Shown here: piece after piece, positions 1 to 8,974 of the stretch | How positions within the stretch are numbered: the first letter of the stretch is position 1 | Layout: each line of letters starts with the position of its first letter | Source of the DNA: Thiomicrorhabdus sp963677355 | GTDB lineage: Bacteria > Pseudomonadota > Gammaproteobacteria > Thiomicrospirales > Thiomicrospiraceae | Reading direction: 5' to 3' | NCBI GenBank assembly: GCA_963677355.2 | Contig: CAXXXQ010000002.1 | Coordinates: 1,178,001-1,242,000 of the forward strand | DNA length: 64,000 nt | Program-made: the position numbers and the translations under genes | Notes under the pieces: generated by a model | What the model was told of the DNA's origin: nothing | The model's database searches: none | The model's input: only the letters and a program-made list of their open reading frames with translations

Positions 1-1451
1 TGATACTGCGTTGGCATCTGTTTATGCCAATCGGTCACTTGCTGGTATTGGTGACCAATATTCAGAAGCTTAGACTCACTGAAATAAGGCCCAACAATAT
101 GCAGACCTACAGGACGACCATCAACGAAACCAGCCGGAACGGAAAGCCCCGGTAGACCCGCTAAGTTAACAGGGATGGTGTAAAGGTCAGATAGATACAT
201 ACTTACCTGATCATCTGATTTTTCACCGATATTGAATGCAGTGCTCGGCGCAACAGGCCCCATAATGACATCACACTTTTCAAATGCTGCCGTGAAATCA
301 TCACGCACCATGCGACGCAGCTTTTGCGCTTTTAGGTAATAAGCGTCATAGAAACCTGCCGAAAGTGCATAAGCCCCTACCATGATACGGCGCTTAACTT
401 CGGCACCAAAACCTTCCGAACGCGAACGCTTATAAAGGTCTTCAAGATCTTTCGGGTTTTCACAACGGTGACCAAAACGCACCCCGTCAAAACGAGACAA
501 GTTGGATGACGCTTCTGCTGGAGCTAAAACATAATATGAAGGTACCGCTAAATCTTTATTCGGTAAATGAACTTCAACCGTTTGCGCACCTAGCTTTTCA
601 ATCTCGGCAATAGCATTTTTAACGACTTTTTCCACTTCCGGATCCAAACCTTCACCAAAGTACTCGGCAGGTACACCGACTTTTAGGCCTTGCAAGGATT
701 GTCCCAACTCTGCCGAATAATCAGGGGTTTCACGCTCCAAACTGGTTGAGTCACGCTCGTCAAAACCGGCCATCGCATTCAACATCCAAGCCGCATCTTC
801 TGCCGAGCGAGTCATCGGCCCCGCTTGGTCAAAACTGGAGGCGTAAGCCACAATACCAAAACGCGACACCGAACCGTAAGTTGGCTTAATACCGGTAATT
901 CCGCAGAAAGAAGCTGGCTGACGAATCGAGCCACCAGTATCGGTACCGGTTGCCAAAGGCGCCAATCCGGCAGCAATCACGGCCGCCGCACCACCGGACG
1001 AACCGCCCGGAACCGCTTTTAAATCCCAAGGGTTTTTCGTTGGTCCGTAATAACTGCTCTCCGAAGTCGAACCCATGGCAAACTCATCCATATTGGTTTT
1101 ACCTAGAATAGGCATACCGACCTTTTTCAACTGCGTGACCACATGCGCATCATAAGGCGCGATGAAGTTATCCAGCATTTTGGAACTGCAAGAGGTCTTT
1201 ACTCCGTCCGTACAAAAAATGTCTTTGTGCGCAACCGGAATACCGGTCAGCAATTCAGCCGTACCGTTTTTGAATTTCTCGTCGGCCTGCTTTGCCATTT
1301 CAACGGCCAACTCAGGTGTCACCGTAACAAAGGCATTCAATTCCGGATCGTATTTAGAAATGCGATCTAAAAAGTGTTGAGTCAATTGCACACTGCTAAT
1401 CTCGCCGGCATGCAGTTTTTCGCTCATCTGTTTAATGGTTAGGTTATGCAT
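1..1451 (-). CDS. gatA: Glu-tRNA(Gln)/Asp-tRNA(Asn) amidotransferase subunit A (3' end cut by window)
   Basis: Amidase subunit of GatCAB. It releases ammonia from glutamine to convert misacylated Glu-tRNA(Gln) or Asp-tRNA(Asn) to the correct Gln/Asn form in the cytoplasm. The frame opens with ATG at 1451 and stays open to the left edge: 483 residues are visible, about the full length of GatA, so only the last few residues and the stop are missing. The amidase catalytic set is visible: Lys76 in VAHKDIF, the glycine-serine box GGSSGGAAA near residue 150, and TDTGGSIRQPA near residue 175 with the nucleophilic Ser. It follows gatC by 11 bp on the same strand; gatB would be expected just outside the window. 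Confidence 0.97.
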   Translation of the reverse strand, partial: MHNLTIKQMSEKLHAGEISSVQLTQHFLDRISKYDPELNAFVTVTPELAVEMAKQADEKFKNGTAELLTGIPVAHKDIFCTDGVKTSCSSKMLDNFIAPYDAHVVTQLKKVGMPILGKTNMDEFAMGSTSESSYYGPTKNPWDLKAVPGGSSGGAAAVIAAGLAPLATGTDTGGSIRQPASFCGITGIKPTYGSVSRFGIVAYASSFDQAGPMTRSAEDAAWMLNAMAGFDERDSTSLERETPDYSAELGQSLQGLKVGVPAEYFGEGLDPEVEKVVKNAIAEIEKLGAQTVEVHLPNKDLAVPSYYVLAPAEASSNLSRFDGVRFGHRCENPKDLEDLYKRSRSEGFGAEVKRRIMVGAYALSAGFYDAYYLKAQKLRRMVRDDFTAAFEKCDVIMGPVAPSTAFNIGEKSDDQVSMYLSDLYTIPVNLAGLPGLSVPAGFVDGRPVGLHIVGPYFSESKLLNIGHQYQQVTDWHKQMPTQY

Positions 1452-1462
1452 CTTATTCTCTA

Positions 1463-1750
1463 TCACTCAATCACTTGGGGTACTAAATACATGTCTTGTT
1501 CGACCGCCGGCGCAACCGACTGCAGCTTCTCGTGCTGATCAGTTTCGGTGACCACATCGGCACGCAAACGCTGAACCTGATCCAATGGGTGAGCCATCGG
1601 CGCAACATTATCGGTATCAGCCGCTTGCATTTGTGAGAATAGATCTAAGATATTGGATAACTTGGCAGCCACATCATCGACTTCATTCTCTTTCACTTCG
1701 ATGGCTGCCAGGTTGGAAATATACTCGACTTCAGTTTTTCCTAAAGACAC
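1463..1750 (-). CDS. gatC: Glu-tRNA(Gln)/Asp-tRNA(Asn) amidotransferase subunit C
   Basis: Small stabilising subunit of GatCAB, 95 residues, the usual family size. The N-terminus carries the GatC pattern of a helix with EVEYISNLAAIEV, followed by ILDLFSQMQAADTDNVAPMAHP, where the APMAHP stretch is typical of the segment that wraps around GatA. The start is GTG, set by an AGGAG ribosome-binding site seven bases upstream (about 1758-1762). First gene of a gatC-gatA(-gatB) operon, with 11 bp to gatA. Its leader contains the nested inverted repeats described separately. Confidence 0.95.
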   Translation of the reverse strand: MSLGKTEVEYISNLAAIEVKENEVDDVAAKLSNILDLFSQMQAADTDNVAPMAHPLDQVQRLRADVVTETDQHEKLQSVAPAVEQDMYLVPQVIE

Positions 1751-1778
1751 GGTTTTCTCCTAATCGGATACATTGAAA

Positions 1779-1852
1779 CTGTCGATTTAATGCCCGTTAG
1801 CCAACGCATTTTTGATTCGCGGAAAATCAAAACCAGGCCAGCAAATCGACAG
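1779..1852 (-). promoter_or_regulatory. Candidate structured leader RNA of the gatCAB operon
   Basis: Read on the minus strand, a 10-bp outer stem (CTGTCGATTT at 1852-1843 with AAATCGACAG at 1788-1779) encloses two further hairpins. One is an 8-bp stem, TTTTGATT with AATCAAAA, with a 7-nt loop. The other is AATGC/GCATT with an inner GTT/AAC and a GGCT loop. The hairpins abut each other and the closing stem, giving a compact three-way junction. It ends about 17 nt before the gatC ribosome-binding site and starts about 11 nt after the predicted transcription start. The pairing is seen in the sequence; function as RNA is inference. The same folds are possible on the plus strand. Confidence 0.45.
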
Positions 1853-1869
1853 ATAAAATTTAGCCGTAT

Positions 1870-1898
1870 AAAATACCATATTCGAGCATTTAGCTAAA
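1870..1898 (-). promoter_or_regulatory. Possible gatC promoter (extended -10)
   Basis: On the minus strand, TTTAGC (1898-1893), a 17-bp spacer and TATTTT (1875-1870) preceded by TGG, an extended -10 arrangement. The -35 is weak (3 of 6). Predicted start is near 1863, just upstream of the structured leader. Confidence 0.35.
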
Positions 1899-2105
1899 GC
1901 CTAATTGCCGCTTTTTCACTATTTTGGACACAATTTCACTCCTGCGCTTCCAAACCAAAACCCGTGCTTCAAAAGCCTGCCAAAGCGAACTTGAAAAAGA
2001 ACCCTGGAGAAGTCAAAAATAAGCTTCTACCGCGGCCAATAATAAGTTAAAATGCCATGTTATTTTTTAAGTCTAAATATTATTAATTTTTAAGGGCAGG
2101 ACGCA
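1899..2105 (+). promoter_or_regulatory. mreB upstream region
   Basis: Rest of the 355-bp divergent gap between gatC and mreB. No gene is apparent. A TAAAAT at 2048-2053 could be the -10 of an mreB promoter, but no convincing -35 lies 16-18 bp upstream. The last 60 bp before mreB are strongly AT-rich. Confidence 0.3.
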
Positions 2106-3152
2106 ATGTTTCGCAAATTCATGGGACTCTTTTCCAACGACCTTTCAATTGACCTAGGTACAGCTAACACCCTGATCTATGTACGCGGAAAAGGTATGGT
2201 ATTGAATGAGCCATCGGTGGTATCCATTCGTAACAATAAGCGCGGCAGCGCAAGCCGTTCCATTGTCGCAGTAGGTGAAAACGCCAAGTTGATGCTCGGT
2301 AAAGAGAACCAGGACATCCAAACCGTTCGCCCGATGAAAGACGGAGTTATTGCCGACTTTGAAGTTACCGAAAAAATGTTGCAGGCTTTTATCAAAAAAG
2401 TGCATGAAGCAAAATTTTTCCAACCAAGCCCACGCGTTCTTGTTTGCGTCCCTTGCGGTTCAACGCAGGTCGAACGCCGTGCAATTCGCGAATCTGCGGC
2501 TGGGGCCGGTGCACGTGAAGTTTACCTGATTGAAGAACCAATGGCGGCGGCTATCGGTGCCGGCATGCCGGTCAGCGAACCAACCGGTTCCATGGTAGTC
2601 GATATCGGCGGAGGAACCACCGAAGTCGCCACCCTGTCTCTGAACGGTATTGTTTGGTCCGACTCAGTCAAGGTCGGTGGAGACCGTTTTGATGATGCGA
2701 TTATCAAATACGTGCGTCGTAACTACGGTATGGTGATTGGTGAAACCACTGCGGAAAAAATTAAAAAGACAATCGGTACCGCTTACCATGAAGTCAACCC
2801 CGACACCATGGAAGTACACGGTTCAAACATTGCCGAAGCCGTACCGCGTCGTTTCACCCTAAACAGCAACGAGGTGCTTGAGGCATTGCAAGAGCCGCTT
2901 TCCGCCATCGTCAGTGCAGTTCGTACCGCTCTTGAAAACACGCCTCCTGAACTAGGTGCCGACATTGCCGAGCACGGTATTGTATTAACAGGCGGCGGCG
3001 CCCTGCTGCGCAACTTGAGTACGTTGCTTTCGGAAGAGACCGGTATTCCGGTCATTATCGCCGACGACCCTTTAACTTGCGTCGCTCGCGGTGGCGGCCG
3101 CGCGCTTGAATTAATGGATGAAAAAGGCGTTGATGTATTCTCCTTTGAATAA
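2106..3152 (+). CDS. mreB: Rod shape-determining protein MreB
   Basis: Bacterial actin that forms membrane-bound filaments and directs lateral wall synthesis by the Rod complex. 348 residues, essentially the same length as E. coli MreB (347). The actin-fold nucleotide motifs are clear: DLGTANTLIY near residue 17 (phosphate 1), DIGGGTTEVATLS near residue 165 (phosphate 2) and GIVLTGGGALLRN near residue 292 (adenosine motif). A short amphipathic N-terminus, MFRKFMGLF, fits membrane binding. First gene of mreB-mreC-mreD-mrdA-rodA, all co-directional with small gaps. Confidence 0.98.
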   Translation: MFRKFMGLFSNDLSIDLGTANTLIYVRGKGMVLNEPSVVSIRNNKRGSASRSIVAVGENAKLMLGKENQDIQTVRPMKDGVIADFEVTEKMLQAFIKKVHEAKFFQPSPRVLVCVPCGSTQVERRAIRESAAGAGAREVYLIEEPMAAAIGAGMPVSEPTGSMVVDIGGGTTEVATLSLNGIVWSDSVKVGGDRFDDAIIKYVRRNYGMVIGETTAEKIKKTIGTAYHEVNPDTMEVHGSNIAEAVPRRFTLNSNEVLEALQEPLSAIVSAVRTALENTPPELGADIAEHGIVLTGGGALLRNLSTLLSEETGIPVIIADDPLTCVARGGGRALELMDEKGVDVFSFE

Positions 3153-3218
3153 TCAACTTTAAATATAAGCCGTCAACCGGTTCATTCACACCTCTAGGAG
3201 TCAGCCATCAATCTGAAC

Positions 3219-4118
3219 ATGCCATCAGCCCAGCAGGAAGGAGTGCAATTTACCCTTGCCTTCATTCTTGCTGTCGCACTGATGGCGGCTGACCACTACG
3301 GGCAGATTTTGGGCAATGTTCGTAGCGCCCTGCTCACGACACTGACACCAATCGAGCGTGTCGCCACTTTCCCGCAACAAATCTATACCTTGGTTACCAC
3401 CGACTTTACCTCGGTTGAAGGCTTAAAGCGCGAACTCCAACAGATCAAAACCGAAAACTTGCTACTAAAAGCCAAACAACAACAGATGGCCAACCTTGAA
3501 CTGCAAGTCGAACGTCTGGAATCACTGCTCGGAACGACCGGTAAAGTGGCCAGCCAACAGGTACAGATAGCAACCGTTATCTACTACAGCAACACCCCGC
3601 TTTCCCAGTTCGTGACGCTAAACAAAGGAAGCTTGGATCAAGTCAGTAAACAGCAAACCGTTATCGACTCACAAGGCATTATGGGGCAGATCATTGATGT
3701 TACTCCAACCACGTCCCGCGTTCTGCTCTTGACCGATCCGGATCATCAGATTCCCGTTCGAATCCAGAGAACCGGTCAGCGTGGCATCTTGCAGGGCACC
3801 GGACATGACCGGGCACAGTTAAACTTCATTCCGGTAAACAGCGAAATCAAAGTTGGCGACATATTGGAAAGCTCCGGCCTAGGCGGAATTTTCCCTGCCG
3901 GCTATCCGGTAGCGATCATCACTCAAATCGACACTCAAGGTGACAACCCCTACTTTAAGGTTTCAGCGGTACCGGTTGCACAGCTGAACCAATCGCATAG
4001 AGTACTGATCATTTCGCAACAGCAAGAAGAAGAGAAATGGAGCAACGACTTTGACCTCGACTTTGATTTCGATTTGAATCAAGAAACTCCCGAACAAAAT
4101 TCGAAGGCGGGTCATTAA
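3219..4118 (+). CDS. mreC: Rod shape-determining protein MreC
   Basis: Inner-membrane protein with a periplasmic domain that links the MreB filament to PBP2/RodA. About 299 residues: one N-terminal membrane helix (around residues 10-30), a coiled coil (about 65-105) and the double beta-barrel domain, with the family signature SQGIMGQIIDV and a later GDILESSGLGGIFPAGYPV. The C-terminal tail is unusually acidic and Asp/Phe-rich (DFDLDFDFDLN). The start is uncertain: the only good ribosome-binding site, AGGAG at 3196-3200, is 18 nt before the ATG at 3219, and no ATG/GTG/TTG lies at a better distance. In-frame ATC (3207) and CTG (3213) do. mreD follows with no gap. Confidence 0.93.
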   Translation: MPSAQQEGVQFTLAFILAVALMAADHYGQILGNVRSALLTTLTPIERVATFPQQIYTLVTTDFTSVEGLKRELQQIKTENLLLKAKQQQMANLELQVERLESLLGTTGKVASQQVQIATVIYYSNTPLSQFVTLNKGSLDQVSKQQTVIDSQGIMGQIIDVTPTTSRVLLLTDPDHQIPVRIQRTGQRGILQGTGHDRAQLNFIPVNSEIKVGDILESSGLGGIFPAGYPVAIITQIDTQGDNPYFKVSAVPVAQLNQSHRVLIISQQQEEEKWSNDFDLDFDFDLNQETPEQNSKAGH

Positions 4119-4616
4119 ATGACGGAGAAGTTTGTTAACTTAAGTTCTACGCAGATTCGTTGGCTGATTCTCATTAGCTACCTGCTCGCATTGATTGCTG
4201 ATAGCATGGTTCTCTTAAACCAGTCAATCAGCTTTATTCCGCCCATGACACTGCTCATCGTTCTTTACTGGAGCAGCCACGTTGTTGATCGAACTTACTT
4301 TATTTCCGCTTTTATATTAGGCACGCTGGCGGATGCACTCTATCAAACCACTTTAGGTGCGCACGCCCTGCTTTATGTCATTATCGTGTTTATGATGTTG
4401 CGCATTAGACTGCAATTCAAGACCTACCCGTCTTGGCAACAAGCCTTTATTATCGGCATCTACCTACTCATCTATCAGGCGTTGAATACGCTGTTTTTCA
4501 GCCCGGTTCTGGATAACGGCAGTTTTGTCCCTTATTGGAGTATGCCGGCCGTCGGCATTCTAATTTGGCCTTTTCTGGAAGGCCTGCTGAATCGCATCAC
4601 TCAAAGCTCATCCTAA
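4119..4616 (+). CDS. mreD: Rod shape-determining protein MreD
   Basis: Small integral membrane protein of the Rod complex; 165 residues, close to the 162 of E. coli. About five hydrophobic helices are visible, with typical MreD features such as FILGTLADALYQTTLGAHALLY near residues 65-85. Its ATG directly follows the mreC stop (TAA-ATG), suggesting translational coupling. The molecular role of MreD is poorly defined, but its place in the mre operon is conserved. Confidence 0.92.
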   Translation: MTEKFVNLSSTQIRWLILISYLLALIADSMVLLNQSISFIPPMTLLIVLYWSSHVVDRTYFISAFILGTLADALYQTTLGAHALLYVIIVFMMLRIRLQFKTYPSWQQAFIIGIYLLIYQALNTLFFSPVLDNGSFVPYWSMPAVGILIWPFLEGLLNRITQSSS

Positions 4617-4628
4617 GAGTCCTTTGTC

Positions 4629-6473
4629 ATGCCTGAGTCATTGAACTTTCACAGTGATGCCGAGACCCATCAACAGAAACGTCTATTCCGATCGCGTTTG
4701 TACTTCGGTTACGGTATCGTATTGATTCTGTTCAGCTTCCTGATTGGCCGCATGGCCTATCTTCAGTGGTACAACTATGAGCAATACCATGGTCTGGCAG
4801 AAGGCAACCGCATTTCGGTAGAAACGATTCCTCCGACCCGCGGCAAAATTTATGACCGCAACCATATCCTACTGGCCGATAACCAACCTGTTTACACGCT
4901 AAGCATGATTCGCGAGAAAATGGAGGATATTCATGCTTTCGAACTCGCCTTGATGCAACTATTGGACACCACGCCTCCGGAAAAAATCGAGGGCTATTTC
5001 AAGAAGTTCCGCAAATGGAATCGTTCAAAGTCTTACAGCTTGCCTTTTTCAATCAGTGAAGAGCAAGCCGCCCGGTTTGCCGTCATCAGCCATCAATTTC
5101 CCGGCGTGACGCTGGAAGCAAGATTAAAGCGAATTTACCCCTATAAAAAGACCGCCGTCCATGCGCTAGGTTATGTCGGCAGAATCAACACCAAAGAACT
5201 CAAGAAACTCGATGAAAAAGAGTATCGCGGTACTCAAATCATGGGGAAAGCCGGCATTGAACGCTATTACGAGAAACGTTTGCACGGTTATCCCGGCATT
5301 CAACAAATCGAAACCAATGCGCGCGGCCGAATTCTACGCAAACTGGAGACCACACCCGCAACTCCGGGAGAGGACATTCACCTTACCATCGATATCAAGC
5401 TGCAACAATTTGCCGAATCGCTGTTTGAAAACAAGCGGGGCGGAATGGTTGCCATCGATCCGCAGAATGGGGAAATTCTGACCTTTGTCAGTATGCCGAC
5501 CTTTGACCCCAACCTGTTTGTGGACGGAATCGATCAGACAAATTACAACCGCCTGCTGCACAACCCCGATCGACCTTTTATCAACCGTGTCATCAATGGC
5601 CAGTATCCTCCCGGCTCGACCATTAAACCGTTTGTCGCTCTCGGAGCCATTGAGAACAACTACATTTCACCCTACAAGAAAATCTACGATCCCGGTTATT
5701 TTGACTTTGCAGACCACCGCTATCGCGACTGGAAAAGAACCGGCCACGGTTTAGTCGACATGCATGCCGCCATCGCGCAATCCTGCGACACCTATTTCTA
5801 TGAACTAAGTTTGGATATGGGAGTAGACGCTATTCATGACACTATGGCACCGTTCGGTTTCGGTTCCAGAACCAATATCGATATCTACGGAGAGTCAAAA
5901 GGAATTCTTCCGTCCCAAGCATGGAAACTGGCAACCAAAGGTCGCCCCTGGTATCGTGGAGAAACCATCATCTCCTCGATCGGCCAAGGCTACAATTTAT
6001 CAACGCCTTTGCAGCTTGCTAAAGCGACGGCCATTTTGGCCAACCGCGGAAAAATTATTCAACCCCACCTGCTGCGCGATCCGCAAAAAGCATCACCTAC
6101 CGAGCAAATTCCGATTAAAAAAATATCCAACTGGGATAAAGTCATCCAAGCGATGGAAGATGTTATGCACGGTAAAAAAGGCACCGCACGCCGTCATGGC
6201 CGGGGCTTGCCTTTCAAAATGGCCGGAAAAACCGGTACTGCTCAGGTATTCAGTTTAAACCAAGGTAAATATGTCGCTGAAGAGATCGACAAAAAACTGC
6301 ATGACCACTCGCTATTCATTGGATTTGCACCGGTAGACAATCCGAAAATTGCGGTAGCCGTCATTGTCGAAAACGGCGGTAGTGGTAGTAAAACCGCCGC
6401 GCCGATGGCCGTCAAATTAATTCAAGAATACCTGAAAGACAAACTGGATATTCCCGTTGAAGAGAAGAAGTGA
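4629..6473 (+). CDS. mrdA: Penicillin-binding protein 2, peptidoglycan D,D-transpeptidase
   Basis: Class B PBP that cross-links peptidoglycan during elongation, partnered with RodA. 614 residues (E. coli 633). One N-terminal membrane anchor (about residues 24-46), a pedestal domain containing PPTRGKIYDRN near residue 68, then the transpeptidase domain with all three catalytic motifs: S330-T-I-K333 after QYPPG, S385-C-D387, and K534-T-G536. The SxD form at motif 2 is the one usual for PBP2. Lies 12 bp after mreD and 3 bp before rodA. Confidence 0.97.
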   Translation: MPESLNFHSDAETHQQKRLFRSRLYFGYGIVLILFSFLIGRMAYLQWYNYEQYHGLAEGNRISVETIPPTRGKIYDRNHILLADNQPVYTLSMIREKMEDIHAFELALMQLLDTTPPEKIEGYFKKFRKWNRSKSYSLPFSISEEQAARFAVISHQFPGVTLEARLKRIYPYKKTAVHALGYVGRINTKELKKLDEKEYRGTQIMGKAGIERYYEKRLHGYPGIQQIETNARGRILRKLETTPATPGEDIHLTIDIKLQQFAESLFENKRGGMVAIDPQNGEILTFVSMPTFDPNLFVDGIDQTNYNRLLHNPDRPFINRVINGQYPPGSTIKPFVALGAIENNYISPYKKIYDPGYFDFADHRYRDWKRTGHGLVDMHAAIAQSCDTYFYELSLDMGVDAIHDTMAPFGFGSRTNIDIYGESKGILPSQAWKLATKGRPWYRGETIISSIGQGYNLSTPLQLAKATAILANRGKIIQPHLLRDPQKASPTEQIPIKKISNWDKVIQAMEDVMHGKKGTARRHGRGLPFKMAGKTGTAQVFSLNQGKYVAEEIDKKLHDHSLFIGFAPVDNPKIAVAVIVENGGSGSKTAAPMAVKLIQEYLKDKLDIPVEEKK

Positions 6474-6476
6474 TAA

Positions 6477-7601
6477 ATGAGAATTGATGATAGTCAACAA
6501 CAAGTCTACCGTCGAAACAAAGGCTTGCTGGAAGCCCTCCATATCGACGGCTGGTTACTGCTTGGGCTCTTGCTGCTTTTGGGAATCAGTATCGCTGTTG
6601 TTTACAGCGCTTCCGGCGGCGATCAAGCCGTTATCACACGCCATATCATCCGTATCGGTTTTGCTCTGGGTTTAATGATTGTATTTGCACAAATCCCGCC
6701 CAACATTATCTATCTATTCACTCCCTGGCTGTTTTTGGCCGGGATTATGATGCTAGTTGCCGTTATTTTGGTGGGTGACGTCGGTAAAGGCGCGCAACGT
6801 TGGCTCGATCTCGGCGTGGCGAAATTTCAACCTTCCGAATTAATGAAACTGGTTCTACCCATCACGGTGGCTTGGCTATTTGCCCACAGTCCGTTCCCGC
6901 CAAGTTATAAAAGGTTGTTTATAGGCGCGGTAGTCATCGCCGTGACCGCTAGCCTCATTGTCGTTCAACCTGATTTGGGAACCTCGTTACTCATCGCCAT
7001 GAGCGGTTTGTTTGTACTGTTTTTTGCAGGCCTGCCCTGGAAGGTGATTATTGCTGCGATTGCCGCCGCCATGGCCAGTGCACCGATCGCTTGGCACTTC
7101 ATGCACGCCTATCAAAAACAACGTGTACTGACTTTCCTAAACCCTGAATCCGATCCGCTCGGTAGCGGTTACCACATCATCCAGTCCAAAATCGCTATCG
7201 GTTCCGGCGGCATTCAAGGTAAAGGCTTTCTGGGCAGCACACAAGCCCATCTAGAGTTTTTGCCCGAAAGCACCACCGATTTTATCTTTTCCGTTCTGTC
7301 TGAAGAATTCGGGTTATTGGGCGTCATCGCTTTATTAACGCTTTATGCATTTGTGATCGGAAGAGGACTGTATATCGCCGCCCAAGCGCAAGACAACTTT
7401 ACCCGCCTAATCGCCTCCAGCTTAACCATGACGCTTTTTGTCTATATATTTGTCAATATCGGCATGGTCAGCGGATTGTTACCAGTGGTCGGCTTACCAC
7501 TGCCGCTCGTCAGTTACGGCGGTAGCTCGTTGGTGACCTTAATGATCAGCTTTGGGATTCTGATGTCGATCCATACCCATAAACGTTTATTGACCGACTA
7601 A
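6477..7601 (+). CDS. mrdB: Peptidoglycan glycosyltransferase RodA (SEDS family)
   Basis: SEDS glycan polymerase of the Rod complex, working with PBP2. 374 residues (E. coli 370) with about ten membrane helices. Family signatures are present: GAQRWLDLG near residue 103, FQPSELMK near 113, QPDLGTSLL near 164, the large periplasmic loop with FLPESTTDFIFSVLSEEFG near 265, where the essential Asp lies, and the C-terminal LPLPLVSYGGSS. Only three bases separate it from mrdA. A 166-bp gap follows before dacA, in which I find no clear terminator. Confidence 0.97.
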   Translation: MRIDDSQQQVYRRNKGLLEALHIDGWLLLGLLLLLGISIAVVYSASGGDQAVITRHIIRIGFALGLMIVFAQIPPNIIYLFTPWLFLAGIMMLVAVILVGDVGKGAQRWLDLGVAKFQPSELMKLVLPITVAWLFAHSPFPPSYKRLFIGAVVIAVTASLIVVQPDLGTSLLIAMSGLFVLFFAGLPWKVIIAAIAAAMASAPIAWHFMHAYQKQRVLTFLNPESDPLGSGYHIIQSKIAIGSGGIQGKGFLGSTQAHLEFLPESTTDFIFSVLSEEFGLLGVIALLTLYAFVIGRGLYIAAQAQDNFTRLIASSLTMTLFVYIFVNIGMVSGLLPVVGLPLPLVSYGGSSLVTLMISFGILMSIHTHKRLLTD

Positions 7602-7767
7602 CTCAAACACTTGATTTTTAAGAAAACCGACACCACAACTCCAGCCTATTTCAAAGCTTACAAGCATTTAGATTTTGCTGACTTTGTGTTAAATTACAAC
7701 TCTTCTATTAATGACCGATAGTTGAACTCAAAACCCCTCATTATCAAGAAGGAAAACGGGCGCAGTC

Positions 7768-8955
7768 ATGCAGACAATAAAACAATTTTTTACGGTAATC
7801 ACTCTTTTATTTTTGGGCATCTGGCAAACTGCTCAGGCAGATACTTTACCTACCCCAAATATGCCAACGCCACATGTTATTCCGTCACCTCCAAATGTCG
7901 CGGCCAACGCATATCTGTTACTTGATTACAACAGTGGGCATGCACTAGCGGAACGAAATGCGGATGAACGAGTTGAACCAGCCAGTTTGACCAAAATTAT
8001 GACGGGTTACGTTGTCATCAACGAGCTTAAGAACGGCAATATGAGTTTGGACGACATGGTCACTATCAGTCAAAAGGCGTGGAAAATGCCTGGCTCGAAA
8101 ATGTTTATCGAAGTTGGAAAACAAGTCTCGGTTCGTGATTTGATCAAAGGCATGGTCATTCAATCAGGTAATGATGCCTCCGTAGCGCTAGCCGAACACA
8201 TTGCCGGTAGCGAAGAAGTGTTTGCCCAGCTGATGAATAAATACGCCGCTAACATGGGCATGACTGGTACTCATTACGTTAACGCAACCGGCCTACCTGA
8301 TCCGGAGCACTATACGACTGCTCGTGATCTGGCTATCCTAACCAAAGCACTGATCACCAAATTCCCGGAAGAGTACAAATGGTATTCGGAAAAGAAATTT
8401 ACCTTTAACGGCATCACTCAATACAACCGTAACAAACTGTTATGGCAGGACACCACCGTGGACGGATTGAAAACAGGTCATACCGAAAGTGCCGGTTATT
8501 GTTTGGTTTCTTCTGCCAAACGTGAAGAGACCCGTCTGATCAGTATTGTTTTAGGAACCAACAGTTCAAAAATGCGAATTCAAGAAAGTCAGAAACTGCT
8601 TAACTACGGTTTCCGCTTCTTTGAGACCCATAAACTTTACGAAGCCAAACAGCGCCTGAATGACGTAAAAGTCTGGGAAGGAACTCGCGACCTGATCGGT
8701 GTTGGTCTAGCAGAGGATCTGTTCATCACCATCCCTCGCGGCCAGTACAAGAACATTAAAATCGAGTCTTCAGTACAACCTGAAATCAAAGCGCCGATTG
8801 AAGCCGGACAAGAGCTTGGTCAACTGCAAATCACTTTGGGAGACAAGGTGATTGCAGAAGAATCTTTAGTCGCTCTAGACCCGGTTGAAGAAGGTTCATT
8901 CTTCAAAAAAGTCATGGACCAAATCAAACTGTTTATTAACAGCTTGATTGGATAA
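7768..8955 (+). CDS. dacA: D-alanyl-D-alanine carboxypeptidase (PBP5/6 type)
   Basis: Periplasmic class C low-molecular-weight PBP that trims the terminal D-Ala of muropeptides. 395 residues. Signal peptide at residues 1-24 (cleavage after TAQA), then S73-L-T-K76, S133-G-N135 and K235-T-G237, the complete catalytic set. A C-terminal beta domain precedes an amphipathic tail, FFKKVMDQIKLFINSLIG, that should anchor the enzyme to the outer face of the inner membrane. Followed by the aminotransferase after 19 bp. The order dacA-(aminotransferase)-ybeD-lipB-lipA is the enterobacterial dacA-ybeD-lipB-lipA order with one gene added. Confidence 0.97.
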   Translation: MQTIKQFFTVITLLFLGIWQTAQADTLPTPNMPTPHVIPSPPNVAANAYLLLDYNSGHALAERNADERVEPASLTKIMTGYVVINELKNGNMSLDDMVTISQKAWKMPGSKMFIEVGKQVSVRDLIKGMVIQSGNDASVALAEHIAGSEEVFAQLMNKYAANMGMTGTHYVNATGLPDPEHYTTARDLAILTKALITKFPEEYKWYSEKKFTFNGITQYNRNKLLWQDTTVDGLKTGHTESAGYCLVSSAKREETRLISIVLGTNSSKMRIQESQKLLNYGFRFFETHKLYEAKQRLNDVKVWEGTRDLIGVGLAEDLFITIPRGQYKNIKIESSVQPEIKAPIEAGQELGQLQITLGDKVIAEESLVALDPVEEGSFFKKVMDQIKLFINSLIG

Positions 8956-8974
8956 TATTATCGAGCCGGGCTAA

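Noticed and set aside
1779..1852. T-box or tRNA gene upstream of gatC
   Set aside because: No T-box sequence, no antiterminator/terminator pair and no tRNA cloverleaf; the fold is a simple three-way junction.
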